The translations under genes and the position numbers were made by a program. A DNA stretch of 64,000 nucleotides from contig CAWANG010000008.1 in assembly GCA_963783175.1 (NCBI GenBank), positions 3,931 through 67,930 of the forward strand, read 5' to 3'. The notes below the pieces were generated by a model that was given only the letters and a program-made list of their open reading frames with translations, made no database searches and had not been told where the DNA came from. Numbering within the stretch: position 1 is the stretch's first letter; each line of letters starts with the position of its first letter. This DNA is from Roseiarcus sp963783175 (GTDB lineage: Bacteria; Pseudomonadota; Alphaproteobacteria; Rhizobiales; Beijerinckiaceae). Shown here in pieces: positions 17,694-26,959 of this stretch.

Positions 17694-20435
17694 TCACGCC
17701 TCCTGCTTGCGGAGCAACATCAGCGAAAGGGCAAGGAAGACGAGGGCGATGAGTGCGATCGCCGCGATGGCGCGCCAGAGGTCGGTAAAGCCCAAAGCCT
17801 TCGCGATGACGCCGACGGAGATCTGCTGATACCAAGACGACGGGAAGGAGAGACCAAAAATCCTCGCCCCTCCGGAGAGCGACGACACCGGCGCCAGCAT
17901 TCCCGAAAAATTGACCGCCGGCACCATGGTCAGGATGGTCGTCGCGAAGACGGCCGCGACCTGGGTGCTGACGAACGAGGAGATGAGTTCGCCAAAGCCC
18001 GTTGTCGCAATCACGTAGATGAGCGTCCCCAGAGCCAAGACGATGAACGGCCCCTTGGCCGGCACATGGAAAATGAACACGGACATCAGGAACAGGGCAA
18101 AGAAATTGATCATGGCGATCGCGATGTACGGCAATTGCTTTCCAATCAGGAATTCGAACCGCGTGATCGGCGTCGAACGGAAATTGGCGATCGAGCCGGT
18201 CTCTTTCTCCCGCACCACCGAGATCGCCGACATGATCGCCGGGATCATGCACAAGAGCAGCATGAAGATGCTGGGGATCATAGCGTTGACGCTGAGAAAA
18301 GCCTGGTTGTAGCGGAAGCGTACCTCGATATTGTCAGGATTCCACCGGTTCGGCGCGCCCGGCCGCAGCACCTGGCGCTGCAGCTCTTCGCCCTGCTGAC
18401 TGACGACGCCGTTGACGTAGTTCTTCGCCGTCTCGCCGCGAAAGGTCATCGCGCCGTCGACGGTGGCGTCGACCTCGGGCTTCCTTCCGTTCAAGAGATC
18501 GCGGCCGAAGCCGGGCGGGATTTCAACGACGATCTGGGTATTGCCGCTCTTCAAGCGCCGCTCGGCGTCCTCGGCAGACGCAATCGGCGGCTGCATCGAG
18601 AAGTAGCGTGAGCCCTCGAAGCCCTGAAGGAGCTCGCGGCTCTGCGGCGTCTCGTCCTGATCGAAGGCCGCCGTCTGCAGGTTCTCGATGTCGAAGGTAA
18701 TGCCGAAGCCGAACGCCAGCATCAGGATGATGGGTCCAAGGACGGCGAAGGCGAGGCGGATCGGATCGCGCAGGAGCTCGACCAACTCGCGCCGCGCATA
18801 GGCCCAGAGCCTCCCTGGGCTGAAGCGGCTCGGCCGCTGCAAAGCCTCGGCGTCGACCGGCTCGGCGCTGGGCTCGGCCGACTTGATCGTCTTGCCGCGG
18901 TCGATCCCGGCGGCCTCGGCGAGGTAGCCGACGAAGCAGTCCTCCAGCGAATCGCTGCCACGCTCCTTGACCAGCTCCTGCGGCGCGCCGACCGCCAGCA
19001 CCTTCCCAGCGTGCATGAGCGAGATGCGGTCGCATCGGTCCGCCTCGTTCATGAAGTGGGTGGTGACGAAAATCGTCACGCCGTCGTCGCGGGAAAGATC
19101 GATCAGCGTGCGCCAGAACGAATCCCGGGCGATCGGGTCCACGCCCGAGGTCGGCTCGTCGAGAATAAGGATGGCGGGCTCGTGCAGCACCGCCACGGCA
19201 AGCTGAAGCCTCTGCTTGATGCCGAGCGGCAGGCTGTCCGGACGCGCGTTGACGAAGGCCTTCAGATCGTAGCGCTCGAGCAGCTCCTCGATGCGCGGCG
19301 CGATCTTCTCGCGCGGAAGATGATAGAGCTCGGCGTGCAGTTCGAGATTCTGTCCGACCGTCAGTTCGCCATAGAGCGAGAAAGCCTGTGTCATGTAGCC
19401 GACGTTGCGCCGGGCCTGCATGTCGCTCGAACCCATCGGCTGGCCGAACAGCTTGCACGTGCCGCTGGTCGCCGGCATAAGTCCGACCAGCATTTTCATG
19501 GTGGTCGACTTGCCGCAGCCGTTCGAGCCAAGGAAGCCGAATATTTCGCCGCGCGGGATCTTGAAACTGACGTGATCGACCGCGACGAAGTCGCCGAACT
19601 GCCGCGTGAGTCCCTCCGCCTCGATCGCCGGCGTCTCGTCGGGCGATGCGATGCGAGGGCGCACCACAACCTTTTTGTGCAGGGCGCGCTTTGCCTCGGG
19701 CATCAGCGCGATGAACGCGTCGTCGAGGTTGGCCTCGCCAGTCTTGGCGAGCAGCTCCTTCAGCGCGCCGGTAGCGATGATGTGGCCTTCATCCATCGCC
19801 ATCAGCCAGTCGAAGCGCTCGGCCTCGTCCATGTAGGCGGTCGCAACGATGACGCTCATCTGGGGACGGCGCGCGCGGATGGTGTTGATGAGGTCCCAGA
19901 ACTGACCGCGCGACAACGGATCGACGCCAGTCGTCGGCTCGTCGAGAATGAGAAGGTCCGGATCGTTGATGAGCGCGCAGCAGAGGCTGAGCTTCTGCTT
20001 CATGCCGCCGGAAAGCTTACCCGCGGGACGCGCCTCGAACTTTTCCATCGCGGTTGCGGTCAGAAGTTCCGTGATCCGCGCGCGCCGCTCTTCGGCGCCC
20101 TGCCCGAACAGGCGGCCGAAAAAGTCGATGTTCTCGAACACGCTAAGCGTCGGGTAGAGGTTGCGGCCGAGGCCCTGCGGCATATAGGCGATGCGGCCTC
20201 GAATTTCGCTCAGGTTGCGCAGGTCGGCGACGTTCTTGTCAAAGACGATGACCTCGCCCTGCTGGATTTTCCTGACGCCCGCGATGAGCGCGAGCAGGGT
20301 CGACTTGCCGACGCCGTCCGGCCCGATCACGCCGACCATGATGCGCGCGGGAATGTCGATGCTGACGTCGTCGAGCGAAACCGTCGCGCCGTACCGGTGC
20401 GATACGTTAGCGACGCGCGCGATCGCTTCGGTCAT
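17694..20435 (-). CDS. rbbA: two-ATPase ABC transporter / permease fusion (RbbA-like)
   Basis: A 913-residue fusion, practically the length of E. coli RbbA (YhiH). The first ATPase has Walker A 'GPDGVGKSTLL', signature 'LSGGMKQKL' and Walker B 'LLILDEPTTGVDP'. The second has 'GSNGCGKSTTMK', an unusual signature 'LPLGIKQRL' and 'ILILDEPTSGVDP'. From about residue 545 follows an ABC-2 permease domain with an N-terminal helix, a periplasmic region and C-terminal helices. The E. coli protein was named for ribosome binding, but the gene order with a HlyD-type adaptor and a second ABC-2 permease argues for an efflux role. Confidence 0.88.
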   Translation of the reverse strand: MTEAIARVANVSHRYGATVSLDDVSIDIPARIMVGVIGPDGVGKSTLLALIAGVRKIQQGEVIVFDKNVADLRNLSEIRGRIAYMPQGLGRNLYPTLSVFENIDFFGRLFGQGAEERRARITELLTATAMEKFEARPAGKLSGGMKQKLSLCCALINDPDLLILDEPTTGVDPLSRGQFWDLINTIRARRPQMSVIVATAYMDEAERFDWLMAMDEGHIIATGALKELLAKTGEANLDDAFIALMPEAKRALHKKVVVRPRIASPDETPAIEAEGLTRQFGDFVAVDHVSFKIPRGEIFGFLGSNGCGKSTTMKMLVGLMPATSGTCKLFGQPMGSSDMQARRNVGYMTQAFSLYGELTVGQNLELHAELYHLPREKIAPRIEELLERYDLKAFVNARPDSLPLGIKQRLQLAVAVLHEPAILILDEPTSGVDPIARDSFWRTLIDLSRDDGVTIFVTTHFMNEADRCDRISLMHAGKVLAVGAPQELVKERGSDSLEDCFVGYLAEAAGIDRGKTIKSAEPSAEPVDAEALQRPSRFSPGRLWAYARRELVELLRDPIRLAFAVLGPIILMLAFGFGITFDIENLQTAAFDQDETPQSRELLQGFEGSRYFSMQPPIASAEDAERRLKSGNTQIVVEIPPGFGRDLLNGRKPEVDATVDGAMTFRGETAKNYVNGVVSQQGEELQRQVLRPGAPNRWNPDNIEVRFRYNQAFLSVNAMIPSIFMLLLCMIPAIMSAISVVREKETGSIANFRSTPITRFEFLIGKQLPYIAIAMINFFALFLMSVFIFHVPAKGPFIVLALGTLIYVIATTGFGELISSFVSTQVAAVFATTILTMVPAVNFSGMLAPVSSLSGGARIFGLSFPSSWYQQISVGVIAKALGFTDLWRAIAAIALIALVFLALSLMLLRKQEA

Positions 20436-21589
20436 TTGGCGTCAGGCGCGGTCGCTTCGGGCGTTTTGGCGTCGGGCGTTTGGGCTCCGGGCGCCGCGGC
20501 CTGCGGCGGCGCGCTTGCCGGCGTCTTGGCCTGCGGCGGGTTCGGAAGCTTGACCTGGAGGTCGGCCGGCCATTCCACCCCGGCTTTCGTCCGCACGAAT
20601 CCCATCCCGCGAACGCCGGTCTTCACCCGGGTGTAGAAAGCCTGAAGAACCTGCGGATCGACCTTGAGCTTCATGCGGAACATGAGTTTCGCCCGCTCGT
20701 CCTTGGTCTCGACGGTCTTCGGCGTGAATTGCGCGTCGGCGGCGACGAAACTGACGCTCGCCGGAACGACATAGTCGGGAACGGGGTCGAGGATGATCCG
20801 CGCCTCGTCGCCCACCGATATTCGCCCGGCGTCCCCGGCAGGCAAGAAGATCGTCATATAGACGTCGGTTAGGTCGAGGATCGTGACAATCGGCGCTCCG
20901 GCCGCGACGACCTCACCGGCGCGGGCCAGCTGGTACTGCACCCGCCCGTTTCTCGGCGAAACCAGGGTCAGGTCATCGATGATCGACTGGACGCGGTCAA
21001 CCTCCGCCTCTGCGTTGGCGATCTGGGACAGAGCCTGATCGCGCTGCGACGTGAAGCTCGCAACTGCCGCCACCGCAGAATCGTAGTTGCGCTTGCGCTG
21101 CTCGAAGACCTGCTTGGTGATGAATCCGGTCTTCATCAGCTCCTGGCCGCGCTGGAAGTCGGACTTGGCAAACTCGAGCGCGCTCTCTCGCGAGGTGATT
21201 TCGGCTTCCGCCGCCGCAAGCGCGTCGTTGGCCTTCTGCACGTCGGCTTGCGCGGCGCGCAACCGAGCCTCGTATTCAGGCGAGGAGATCTTGGCGATAA
21301 CCTGCCCTTGCGTTACGCTTGAGCCTTCCTCCACGGTCACTTCGGCGAGGCGCCCGGGATATTTCGATGAGACGTCAACCTGGGTCGCCTCGATGCGCCC
21401 GTTCGACTTGACGATGCCGTCAGCCAACGTCTCGCCGCGCAGGCGCGCGATCAAATTCCGGATGAGGCCTTGGGCATGCGCCGAAGGGGCAAGCGAGAGG
21501 CCGCCTTTTGGCTCCGCGCTCATCGAGAGCGCGCACGCCCCAATGCCCAACAGAAAAGCCGATGTGGCAGCGCGCCGACTGAACGTCAT
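20432..21589 (-). CDS. HlyD-family periplasmic adaptor (membrane fusion protein)
   Basis: A 385-residue membrane fusion protein with an N-terminal signal or anchor helix. Lipoyl half-motifs are 'KSNGRIEATQVDVSSKYPGR' and 'VSPRNGRVQYQLARAGEVV', flanking a coiled coil at about 120-220. The C-terminus is a Pro/Ala/Lys-rich tail ('TPASAPPQAAAPGAQTPDAK'), longer than in E. coli YhiI. It would link the RbbA/YhhJ pump to an outer-membrane channel. Its stop overlaps the rbbA start by 4 bp. It is divergent from ppk2 across about 190 bp that should hold both promoters. Confidence 0.88.
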   Translation of the reverse strand: MTFSRRAATSAFLLGIGACALSMSAEPKGGLSLAPSAHAQGLIRNLIARLRGETLADGIVKSNGRIEATQVDVSSKYPGRLAEVTVEEGSSVTQGQVIAKISSPEYEARLRAAQADVQKANDALAAAEAEITSRESALEFAKSDFQRGQELMKTGFITKQVFEQRKRNYDSAVAAVASFTSQRDQALSQIANAEAEVDRVQSIIDDLTLVSPRNGRVQYQLARAGEVVAAGAPIVTILDLTDVYMTIFLPAGDAGRISVGDEARIILDPVPDYVVPASVSFVAADAQFTPKTVETKDERAKLMFRMKLKVDPQVLQAFYTRVKTGVRGMGFVRTKAGVEWPADLQVKLPNPPQAKTPASAPPQAAAPGAQTPDAKTPEATAPDAK

Positions 21590-21779
21590 CGTGGGCCTCC
21601 TCCGCAGGTCATCCGTGTCTGGTCTTCGCCACAGGAACCCGAAATCTCGAAGCGCGGCGACCGCTTCACTCGAATTCGCGATGAGACGGCGCCTTCGAGC
21701 TGCCGCTCCTGGTCCAAGCCCTCTGCAGTTTTACTAGGCAAGCGGCTCCGTCATGTAAAGAACGAACCGGGAGGATAGC

Positions 21780-22622
21780 ATGACTGCGACAAAACGTCAG
21801 AACAAGGCCAAAAAGGCCGAGGATGAAAACGCCTCGGACGGCCCGGCGAAGCTTAGCGGCAAGGAGTACGAACGCGAGCTCGCCAAGCTGCATGGCGAAC
21901 TGGTCAAGCTGCAGCTTTGGGTCGTCGCCAAGGGACTGAAAGTCGTGGTCGTGTTCGAGGGCCGCGATGGCGCGGGCAAGGGCGGGGTCATCAAGGCGAT
22001 CTCCGAGCGGGTTAGCCCGCGCGTCTATCGCGTCGTCGCGCTGCCGGCGCCGACCGAACGCGAAAAGTCGCAGATGTACATCCAGCGCTACATGCGGCAT
22101 CTGCCTGCCGCGGGCGAAATCGTGATCTTCGACCGCAGCTGGTACAACCGCGCCGGCGTCGAGCGGGTCATGGAATTCTGCTCGATGGACGCAGTGAAGC
22201 GGTTCCTCGAGCTGACGCCAGGGGTCGAGAAGGCCATTATCGAGTCCGGGATCATTCTCATCAAATATTGGCTGGAGGTCAGTGAGGAGGAGCAGACCCG
22301 TCGGCTCAAGGCGCGGATCGATGATCCGCGCAAGATCTGGAAGCTGTCGCCGATGGATATGAAGTCCTACAGCCGGTGGTACGAATATTCGCGCGCGCGC
22401 GACGACATGTTCAAGGCGACCGACACGTCCTGGGCGCCGTGGAGCGTGGTGCGCTCCGACGACAAGAGGCGCGCTCGGCTCAATGTCATCTCGCATCTCC
22501 TGTCGAAAATTCCGTACAAAGATTTGCCGCGCGACAAGCCTGTCCTGCCGAAGCGCGGGAAAGCCCACGGCTACGTCGAGCCAGATTATCCTTACAAGTT
22601 CGTGCCGGAGCTGGACTGGTGA
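21780..22622 (+). CDS. ppk2: polyphosphate kinase 2
   Basis: A 280-residue PPK2-family protein, which moves phosphate between polyphosphate and nucleoside di- or triphosphates. Walker A is 'FEGRDGAGKGG', Walker B is 'VIFDRSWYNRAG' and the lid region is 'RRLKARIDDPRKIWKLSP'. The single-domain length fits class I enzymes (NDP to NTP). The first 25 residues are lysine-rich and probably disordered. GGGAGG lies in front of the ATG. It lies about 7 kb from the pst-pho genes, which is suggestive of phosphate metabolism but not proof of co-regulation. Confidence 0.92.
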   Translation: MTATKRQNKAKKAEDENASDGPAKLSGKEYERELAKLHGELVKLQLWVVAKGLKVVVVFEGRDGAGKGGVIKAISERVSPRVYRVVALPAPTEREKSQMYIQRYMRHLPAAGEIVIFDRSWYNRAGVERVMEFCSMDAVKRFLELTPGVEKAIIESGIILIKYWLEVSEEEQTRRLKARIDDPRKIWKLSPMDMKSYSRWYEYSRARDDMFKATDTSWAPWSVVRSDDKRRARLNVISHLLSKIPYKDLPRDKPVLPKRGKAHGYVEPDYPYKFVPELDW

Positions 22623-22652
22623 GGGAAATACGGACGCTTCGATCAGCGAACG

Positions 22653-22898
22653 CTATCGGCAGGTGTGGTAGTGAACATGCCCGTGGCGGTCATGATAGTG
22701 GCAGCGATAGCGGGAGCCTCCAAGCACACCGCCCGGGCGGGCGAGGACCGCGCCGCCCACGCCTCCGACAACAGCGCCTGCGGGACCTCCGATCAGACCG
22801 CCGGTCAGTGCCCCGCCCGCGGTGCCGAGTGTTTGATTGGGAGTGGAGCACGCAGCGAGAGTTAAGCACGCCAAACCCACGAGCGCGATCTTACGCAT
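22653..22898 (-). CDS. small glycine-zipper lipoprotein
   Basis: 81 residues. A lipobox 'LTLAAC' gives a lipid-modified cysteine at about residue 17. This is followed by a glycine-zipper stretch ('GGALTGGLIGGPAGAVVGG') and a His-rich C-terminus ('CHYHDRHGHVHYHTC') that could bind metal. GGAGGG lies six bases before the ATG. Similar small 'glycine zipper' lipoproteins are common in Rhizobiales; the function is unknown. Confidence 0.75.
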   Translation of the reverse strand: MRKIALVGLACLTLAACSTPNQTLGTAGGALTGGLIGGPAGAVVGGVGGAVLARPGGVLGGSRYRCHYHDRHGHVHYHTCR

Positions 22899-23043
22899 AG
22901 CTCACCCTCCATTTCGCGCCGGGACCCGTTGGTCACTCCGGACCATGGCGCAGCGAACAACTTACCGCCAACTCGCCAGGCCGCAAAGCCGTCCCGCGTC
23001 GCGTACCGCGCAGTCCGGAAGCGAAGGAATTGTCGCACAGACT

Positions 23044-23310
23044 TCACCAATGCTGCACGCCCATGAAAGTATTGTGGATCGGGGTCGGCTGATCGAACCG
23101 ATGGCGGGTGAAGCTATATGCTGGTTGACGGCGCGCCGGCCGACCGTGCGGATAGAGCGTGAGCTGGTCATGCCTCATCGGCACGATGTGACCTTGCGCG
23201 CTTTTTGCCTTGACGGGCGGCCGCGACGCCGTCTGCGCGGTTGCCGGAAGCCACGGGGCGAAAAACGCCGACAACGCAATGGCCGTCCGGAGAATTGCAA
23301 TACGTTTCAT
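23044..23310 (-). CDS. small exported protein of unknown function
   Basis: 88 residues with a clear signal peptide ('TAIALSAFFAPWLPATAQT') and a basic, proline-rich mature part. No family is recognised. The ribosome site is poor. It lies in a spacer between the lipoprotein gene and csaA on the same strand, and a real but weakly expressed gene is more likely than not. Confidence 0.5.
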   Translation of the reverse strand: MKRIAILRTAIALSAFFAPWLPATAQTASRPPVKAKSAQGHIVPMRHDQLTLYPHGRPARRQPAYSFTRHRFDQPTPIHNTFMGVQHW

Positions 23311-23383
23311 CCTGTCGGGCCCTTAATGGACATCCAATAGCTCATCGCCGACGACGCAACCGCCTCCGGCGCGCGACCTTGTA

Positions 23384-23749
23384 TCAGAACACCGGCTCCC
23401 CCAGCGCGATCTCGGCCAGTGGCGACAGCAGGATGACGTCGGCGCGCGCGTTCTTGGCCCCGAGGATGAGGACTTCGGATTGAAAGCCGGCGATGTTGCG
23501 AGGCGGCATGTTGACGACGCATGCAACCAGCCGGCCCATCAGTTCGGTTTTGGAATAGCTTGTGATCTGGGCGCTCGACCATTTCCTCCCGAGCGGCCCG
23601 AAATCGACTTCGACCTTGTAGGACGGGTTTCGCGCCCGCTCGAACGACCGGACCGTCACGACGCGGCCGATCCGGATGTCGATTTTGGCAAAATCGTCAT
23701 AGACGATCGGCGGCTTTTCCACTGCCCTCACTCGATTGAACCGAAGCAC
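23384..23749 (-). CDS. csaA: CsaA-type tRNA-binding / chaperone protein
   Basis: A protein of 112-121 residues made of one OB-fold of the EMAP/tRNA-bind type, with 'DDFAKIDIRIGRVV' at the N-terminus and 'VVNMPPRNIAGFQSEVLILGA' towards the end, as in CsaA. The family has been linked with tRNA binding and with an export-chaperone role. Two in-frame GTG starts are possible (23749 and 23722); the shorter form equals the usual CsaA length. It lies 3 bp after the haloacid dehalogenase gene, so the two are probably co-transcribed. Confidence 0.85.
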   Translation of the reverse strand: MLRFNRVRAVEKPPIVYDDFAKIDIRIGRVVTVRSFERARNPSYKVEVDFGPLGRKWSSAQITSYSKTELMGRLVACVVNMPPRNIAGFQSEVLILGAKNARADVILLSPLAEIALGEPVF

Positions 23750-23752
23750 GCC

Positions 23753-24502
23753 TCAGCCCCGAACCGCTTCCCGATGCGCCTTGACCAGATCGGCCAGGCT
23801 GTCGAAGCGAAAGTCGTAATGAGGGGCGTGGGCCGGGGTCATCGTCGCGCCGGATCCCTTCTGACCGCGGCGGCGGTAAATCCAGCACGAGGCGAGGCCA
23901 TGCGCGTTCGCCGGCGCGTGGTCATGGAACAGGCTCTCCGCGGTGTGGAGGATCTGGCGCTTCTCGATCCCGAGCGTCTCGAGCTTCGCGAGCATGTATT
24001 CGAAATTGCGGCTGGACGGCTTGTAGGAGCCGCAGTCCTCCGCCGTGTAGATCGCGTCGAACGTCACCTTGAGCTTTTCATTGCTCGCCGCAAAGCTCTC
24101 ATTGTCGACGTTCGACAGGATGATCAGCTTGTAATTTCGCTTCAGGTACTCAAGGGCTGAGAGGGTATCGGCGAACGGCGGCCAGTCCCGGATCGACCGG
24201 CCATAGGCGACGCAGTCGCTCCAGCTCGCCGCAACCCCCCATTCTTCCGCCAGGCGGCGATAGACGATCGCCAACAGCTCGCGGTAGGGCTTGCCAGGCG
24301 TCTGGACCTGCTGCGAGGATTCGTGGCGCGCGTGCGCCTCGAGAATGTCGTTGCGCTCGAGCGACCGCGCAACCTGGCTCGTCAGCGGCTTGAGGGCGTC
24401 GATCATCCCGGACTCCCAGTCGATGAGCGTGCCGTAGCAGTCGAAGGTCAGGGCTTCGAAGTCGGTGAGCCTCGGCGGCGTTTTTGCGCTCAACGGTGAC
24501 AC
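23753..24502 (-). CDS. HAD-superfamily hydrolase, haloacid dehalogenase type II-like
   Basis: A 249-residue HAD hydrolase. The nucleophile motif is 'FDCYGTLIDWE', motif II is 'ILSNVDNESF', the lysine is in 'GSYKPSSRNF' and the acidic motif is in the C-terminal third. The layout is that of 2-haloacid dehalogenases, which invert and hydrolyse L-2-haloacids, but many relatives are phosphatases, so the substrate is open. The start codon is GTG. It is followed at once by csaA. Confidence 0.82.
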   Translation of the reverse strand: MSPLSAKTPPRLTDFEALTFDCYGTLIDWESGMIDALKPLTSQVARSLERNDILEAHARHESSQQVQTPGKPYRELLAIVYRRLAEEWGVAASWSDCVAYGRSIRDWPPFADTLSALEYLKRNYKLIILSNVDNESFAASNEKLKVTFDAIYTAEDCGSYKPSSRNFEYMLAKLETLGIEKRQILHTAESLFHDHAPANAHGLASCWIYRRRGQKGSGATMTPAHAPHYDFRFDSLADLVKAHREAVRG

Positions 24503-24655
24503 AACCCATGGACGATCTCAATGTGCGGCTGAATCGGGAATCGACAGGAAGAGACCGAACTAACGGGCTTTTGCCTTCGCGTCTATGGCGCAAAGCCGCT
24601 CTTTTGAGAAGTTATCGAACGGCGGCGAGTTGTCTCGTTGAATTCACACCGACCT

Positions 24656-25396
24656 TCAAACCTTGCCGAAGGTCTCGTCGAATGCGTATCCGGTGCCGCG
24701 AACGGTGCGGATCGGATCGCGTTCCCTGCCCCGCGACAGCGCCTTGCGCAGGCGCCCCACGTGAACGTCGACAGTGCGCTCGTCGATCTCCGCCGCCTGC
24801 CCCCAAACCCCGTCGAGCAGTTGCGCGCGGGAGAAAACCCGGCCCGGCTTTTCGAGCAGATATTCGAGCAATCGGAACTCGGTCGGGCCGAGATGGATGT
24901 CGCGCGCCCCGCGGCGAACGCGCCGGGTCTCCCGATCGAGGTCGAGGTCGCCGGCATAGAGGCGTTCGGCGATGCGCTCGGGCCGGCTGCGTCTCAAGAG
25001 CGCCCGCACCCGCGCCATCAGCTCGGGCACCGAGAACGGCTTGACGACGTAATCGTCGGCGCCGACCGAGAGGCCGCGCACCCGCTCGGCTTCCTCGCCA
25101 CGCGCGGTCACCATGATGACCGGAAGCGTGCGAGTGGCTTCCCGCGCCCGCAACCGGCGGCAGATTTCGAGCCCCGACACGCCCGGCAGCATCCAGTCGA
25201 GGATGACGAGGTCGGGCGCGTTCTCGGCCAGCCGCAGCTCGGCCTCGTCGCCGCGCGCCACGTTCTCGACGACGTAGCCTTCCGACTCGAGGTTATAGCC
25301 TAAGAGCAACGCCAGATCGGATTCGTCCTCGACGATGAGAATGCGTGGCGCGGATGCAGCGCCAGGACGGACGATTTCTTTGCGCGCCTGGTTCAT
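24656..25396 (-). CDS. phoB: phosphate regulon response regulator PhoB
   Basis: An OmpR/PhoB-family regulator of 246 residues. The receiver domain shows 'VEDESD', the phosphoacceptor Asp in 'ILDWMLPGVSG' and Lys in 'VVKPFS'. The C-terminal winged helix has 'RTVDVHVGRLRKAL' and 'IRTVRGTGYAF'. The ATG at 25396 with AGGGGAAG upstream was preferred to the GTG one codon before. It is the last gene of the pst-phoU-phoB operon. A phoR kinase gene is not in the window. Confidence 0.92.
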   Translation of the reverse strand: MNQARKEIVRPGAASAPRILIVEDESDLALLLGYNLESEGYVVENVARGDEAELRLAENAPDLVILDWMLPGVSGLEICRRLRAREATRTLPVIMVTARGEEAERVRGLSVGADDYVVKPFSVPELMARVRALLRRSRPERIAERLYAGDLDLDRETRRVRRGARDIHLGPTEFRLLEYLLEKPGRVFSRAQLLDGVWGQAAEIDERTVDVHVGRLRKALSRGRERDPIRTVRGTGYAFDETFGKV

Positions 25397-25398
25397 CA

Positions 25399-26121
25399 CT
25401 ACTTCCCCTCCGGCGTCGCCTTCGATGTCCGATCTCCTGGCGGCCCCGCGGCCGGTCGGTCGGCAGGGTCGAGCCGGTCACGAGATAGAAGACGGTTTCG
25501 GCAATGTTGGTCGCGTGGTCGCCGATCCGCTCGATATTCTTCGAGCAGAACAGAAGATGAGCGCAAAAGGTGATGTTGCGCGGATCCTCCATCATATGGG
25601 TCAGGAGATCGCGAAAGACCAAATCTTCGAGGGCGTCGAGATCGGCGTCTCGCTCCCAGACGTCGAGCGCCCGCTCGACGTCGCGCTGGGCGTAGGCGTC
25701 GAGCACGTCCTTCATCAGTTCGATGCGCGAACTCGTTCATGTGCTTGATGCCGATGATGGCGCGGGAAACTCGGGATTCGACGCCAATCTTGAGCGAGCG
25801 CTTGGCAATGTTCTTGGCCAGGTCACCCACCCGCTCGAGATCGCCGGCGACTCGAATGGCGCCGATGATTTCCCGCAGGTCGATCGCGACCGGCTGGCGG
25901 CGGGCGATCGTCAGGATCGCCTGCTCCTCGACCTCGCGCTGAAGCAGGTCGAGGCGCGGGTCCGTCGATACGACGTGATGGGCGAGCGTTGTGTCGGCGG
26001 CGGCGAGCGCATCCATGGCGTCGATCACCATTTTCTCGGCGAGGCCGCCCATCTCGGCGATCCGCCGCTCAAGCAGGTCGAGGTCCTTGTCGTAGGCTCT
26101 GACGGTATGCTGGTCCACCAC
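25399..26121 (-). CDS. phoU: phosphate transport accessory protein PhoU (two compensating frameshifts)
   Basis: PhoU is a cytoplasmic helical protein that damps PhoR signalling when phosphate is plentiful. The N-terminal half is clear ('HTVRAYDKDLDLLERRIAEM', then 'RVGDLAKNIAKRS'). The second half continues in another frame with 'MKDVLDAYAQRDVERALDVW' and 'RIGDHATNIAETVFYLVTGS'. One-base shifts are needed at about 25728 and about 25455; the second returns to the first frame, whose stop lies 2 bp before phoB. Two compensating indels in a conserved gene point to sequence error rather than decay. Confidence 0.85.
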   Translation of the reverse strand: MVDQHTVRAYDKDLDLLERRIAEMGGLAEKMVIDAMDALAAADTTLAHHVVSTDPRLDLLQREVEEQAILTIARRQPVAIDLREIIGAIRVAGDLERVGDLAKNIAKRSLKIGVESRVSRAIIGIKHMNEFAHRTDEGRARRLRPARRRAGARRLGARRRSRRPRRFGLSRSPDPYDGGSAQHHLLRSSSVLLEEYRADRRPRDQHCRNRLLSRDRLDPADRPAAGPPGDRTSKATPEGK

Positions 26122-26135
26122 GGCGTTGCCTCCCG

Positions 26136-26939
26136 TTAGCCGAAGCGGCCAGTGACGTAATCCTGGGTGCGCTTGTCGCGCGGCGAGGTGAAGACGGCGT
26201 TCGTCTCCGCGAATTCGACCATCTCGCCCAGATACATGAAGGCGGTATAATGCGAGACGCGCGCGGCCTGCTGCATGTTGTGGGTGACGATCGCGATCGT
26301 GTAGTCGCCGGACAATTCGTCGATCAGTTCCTCGATCTTCGCGGTCGAGATCGGGTCGAGAGCGGACGCCGGCTCATCGAACAGGATCACTTCCGGGCTG
26401 ATCGCCACCGTCCGGGCGATGCACAGGCGCTGCTGCTGGCCGCCGGAGAGGCTGAGGCCGCTGGCGTTCAATTTGTCCTTGACCTCGGTCCAGAGCGCGG
26501 CGCGGCGCAGCGCCGATTCGACGCGCGCGTCGAGTTCGGCCCTCGGCAGTTTCTCATAAAGGCGTACGCCAAACGCGATATTCTCGTAGATCGTCATCGG
26601 AAACGGCGTCGGCTTCTGGAACACCATGCCGACTCGCGAGCGCAGAAGATTGAGGTCGAGGCCAGGCGAGAGGATATTTTCTCCGTCAAGCATGACCTCG
26701 CCCTCGGCGCGCTGGCCGGGATAGAGGTCGTACATGCGGTTGAGCACCCTGAGCAGCGTCGACTTGCCGCAGCCGGACGGACCAATGAACGCGGTGACCT
26801 GCCCCTCGTACAACGATAGATCGACATCCTTTAGCGCATGCACCTTGCCGTAATAGAAATTGAGGCCGCGCATGACGACTTTTTCCTTGGTCGCGGCGGC
26901 GGGCTTGACTAGCGCCTGGGCGGTGACGTCGTTGCTCAT
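26136..26939 (-). CDS. pstB: phosphate ABC transporter ATP-binding protein PstB
   Basis: A 267-residue ATPase with Walker A 'GPSGCGKSTLLR', signature 'LSGGQQQRLCIAR', Walker B 'VILFDEPASALDP' and the PstB-typical ending 'RDKRTQDYVTGRFG'. It energises phosphate import through PstCA. It sits between pstA and phoU. Confidence 0.95.
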   Translation of the reverse strand: MSNDVTAQALVKPAAATKEKVVMRGLNFYYGKVHALKDVDLSLYEGQVTAFIGPSGCGKSTLLRVLNRMYDLYPGQRAEGEVMLDGENILSPGLDLNLLRSRVGMVFQKPTPFPMTIYENIAFGVRLYEKLPRAELDARVESALRRAALWTEVKDKLNASGLSLSGGQQQRLCIARTVAISPEVILFDEPASALDPISTAKIEELIDELSGDYTIAIVTHNMQQAARVSHYTAFMYLGEMVEFAETNAVFTSPRDKRTQDYVTGRFG

Positions 26940-26959
26940 CGCGCAAGACCCTTTTGATC

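Noticed and set aside
24540..24610. Imperfect hairpin GGCTTTTGCC/GGCGCAAAGCC past phoB as an intrinsic terminator
   Set aside because: Stem is imperfect with a long loop and no T-run follows on the minus strand.
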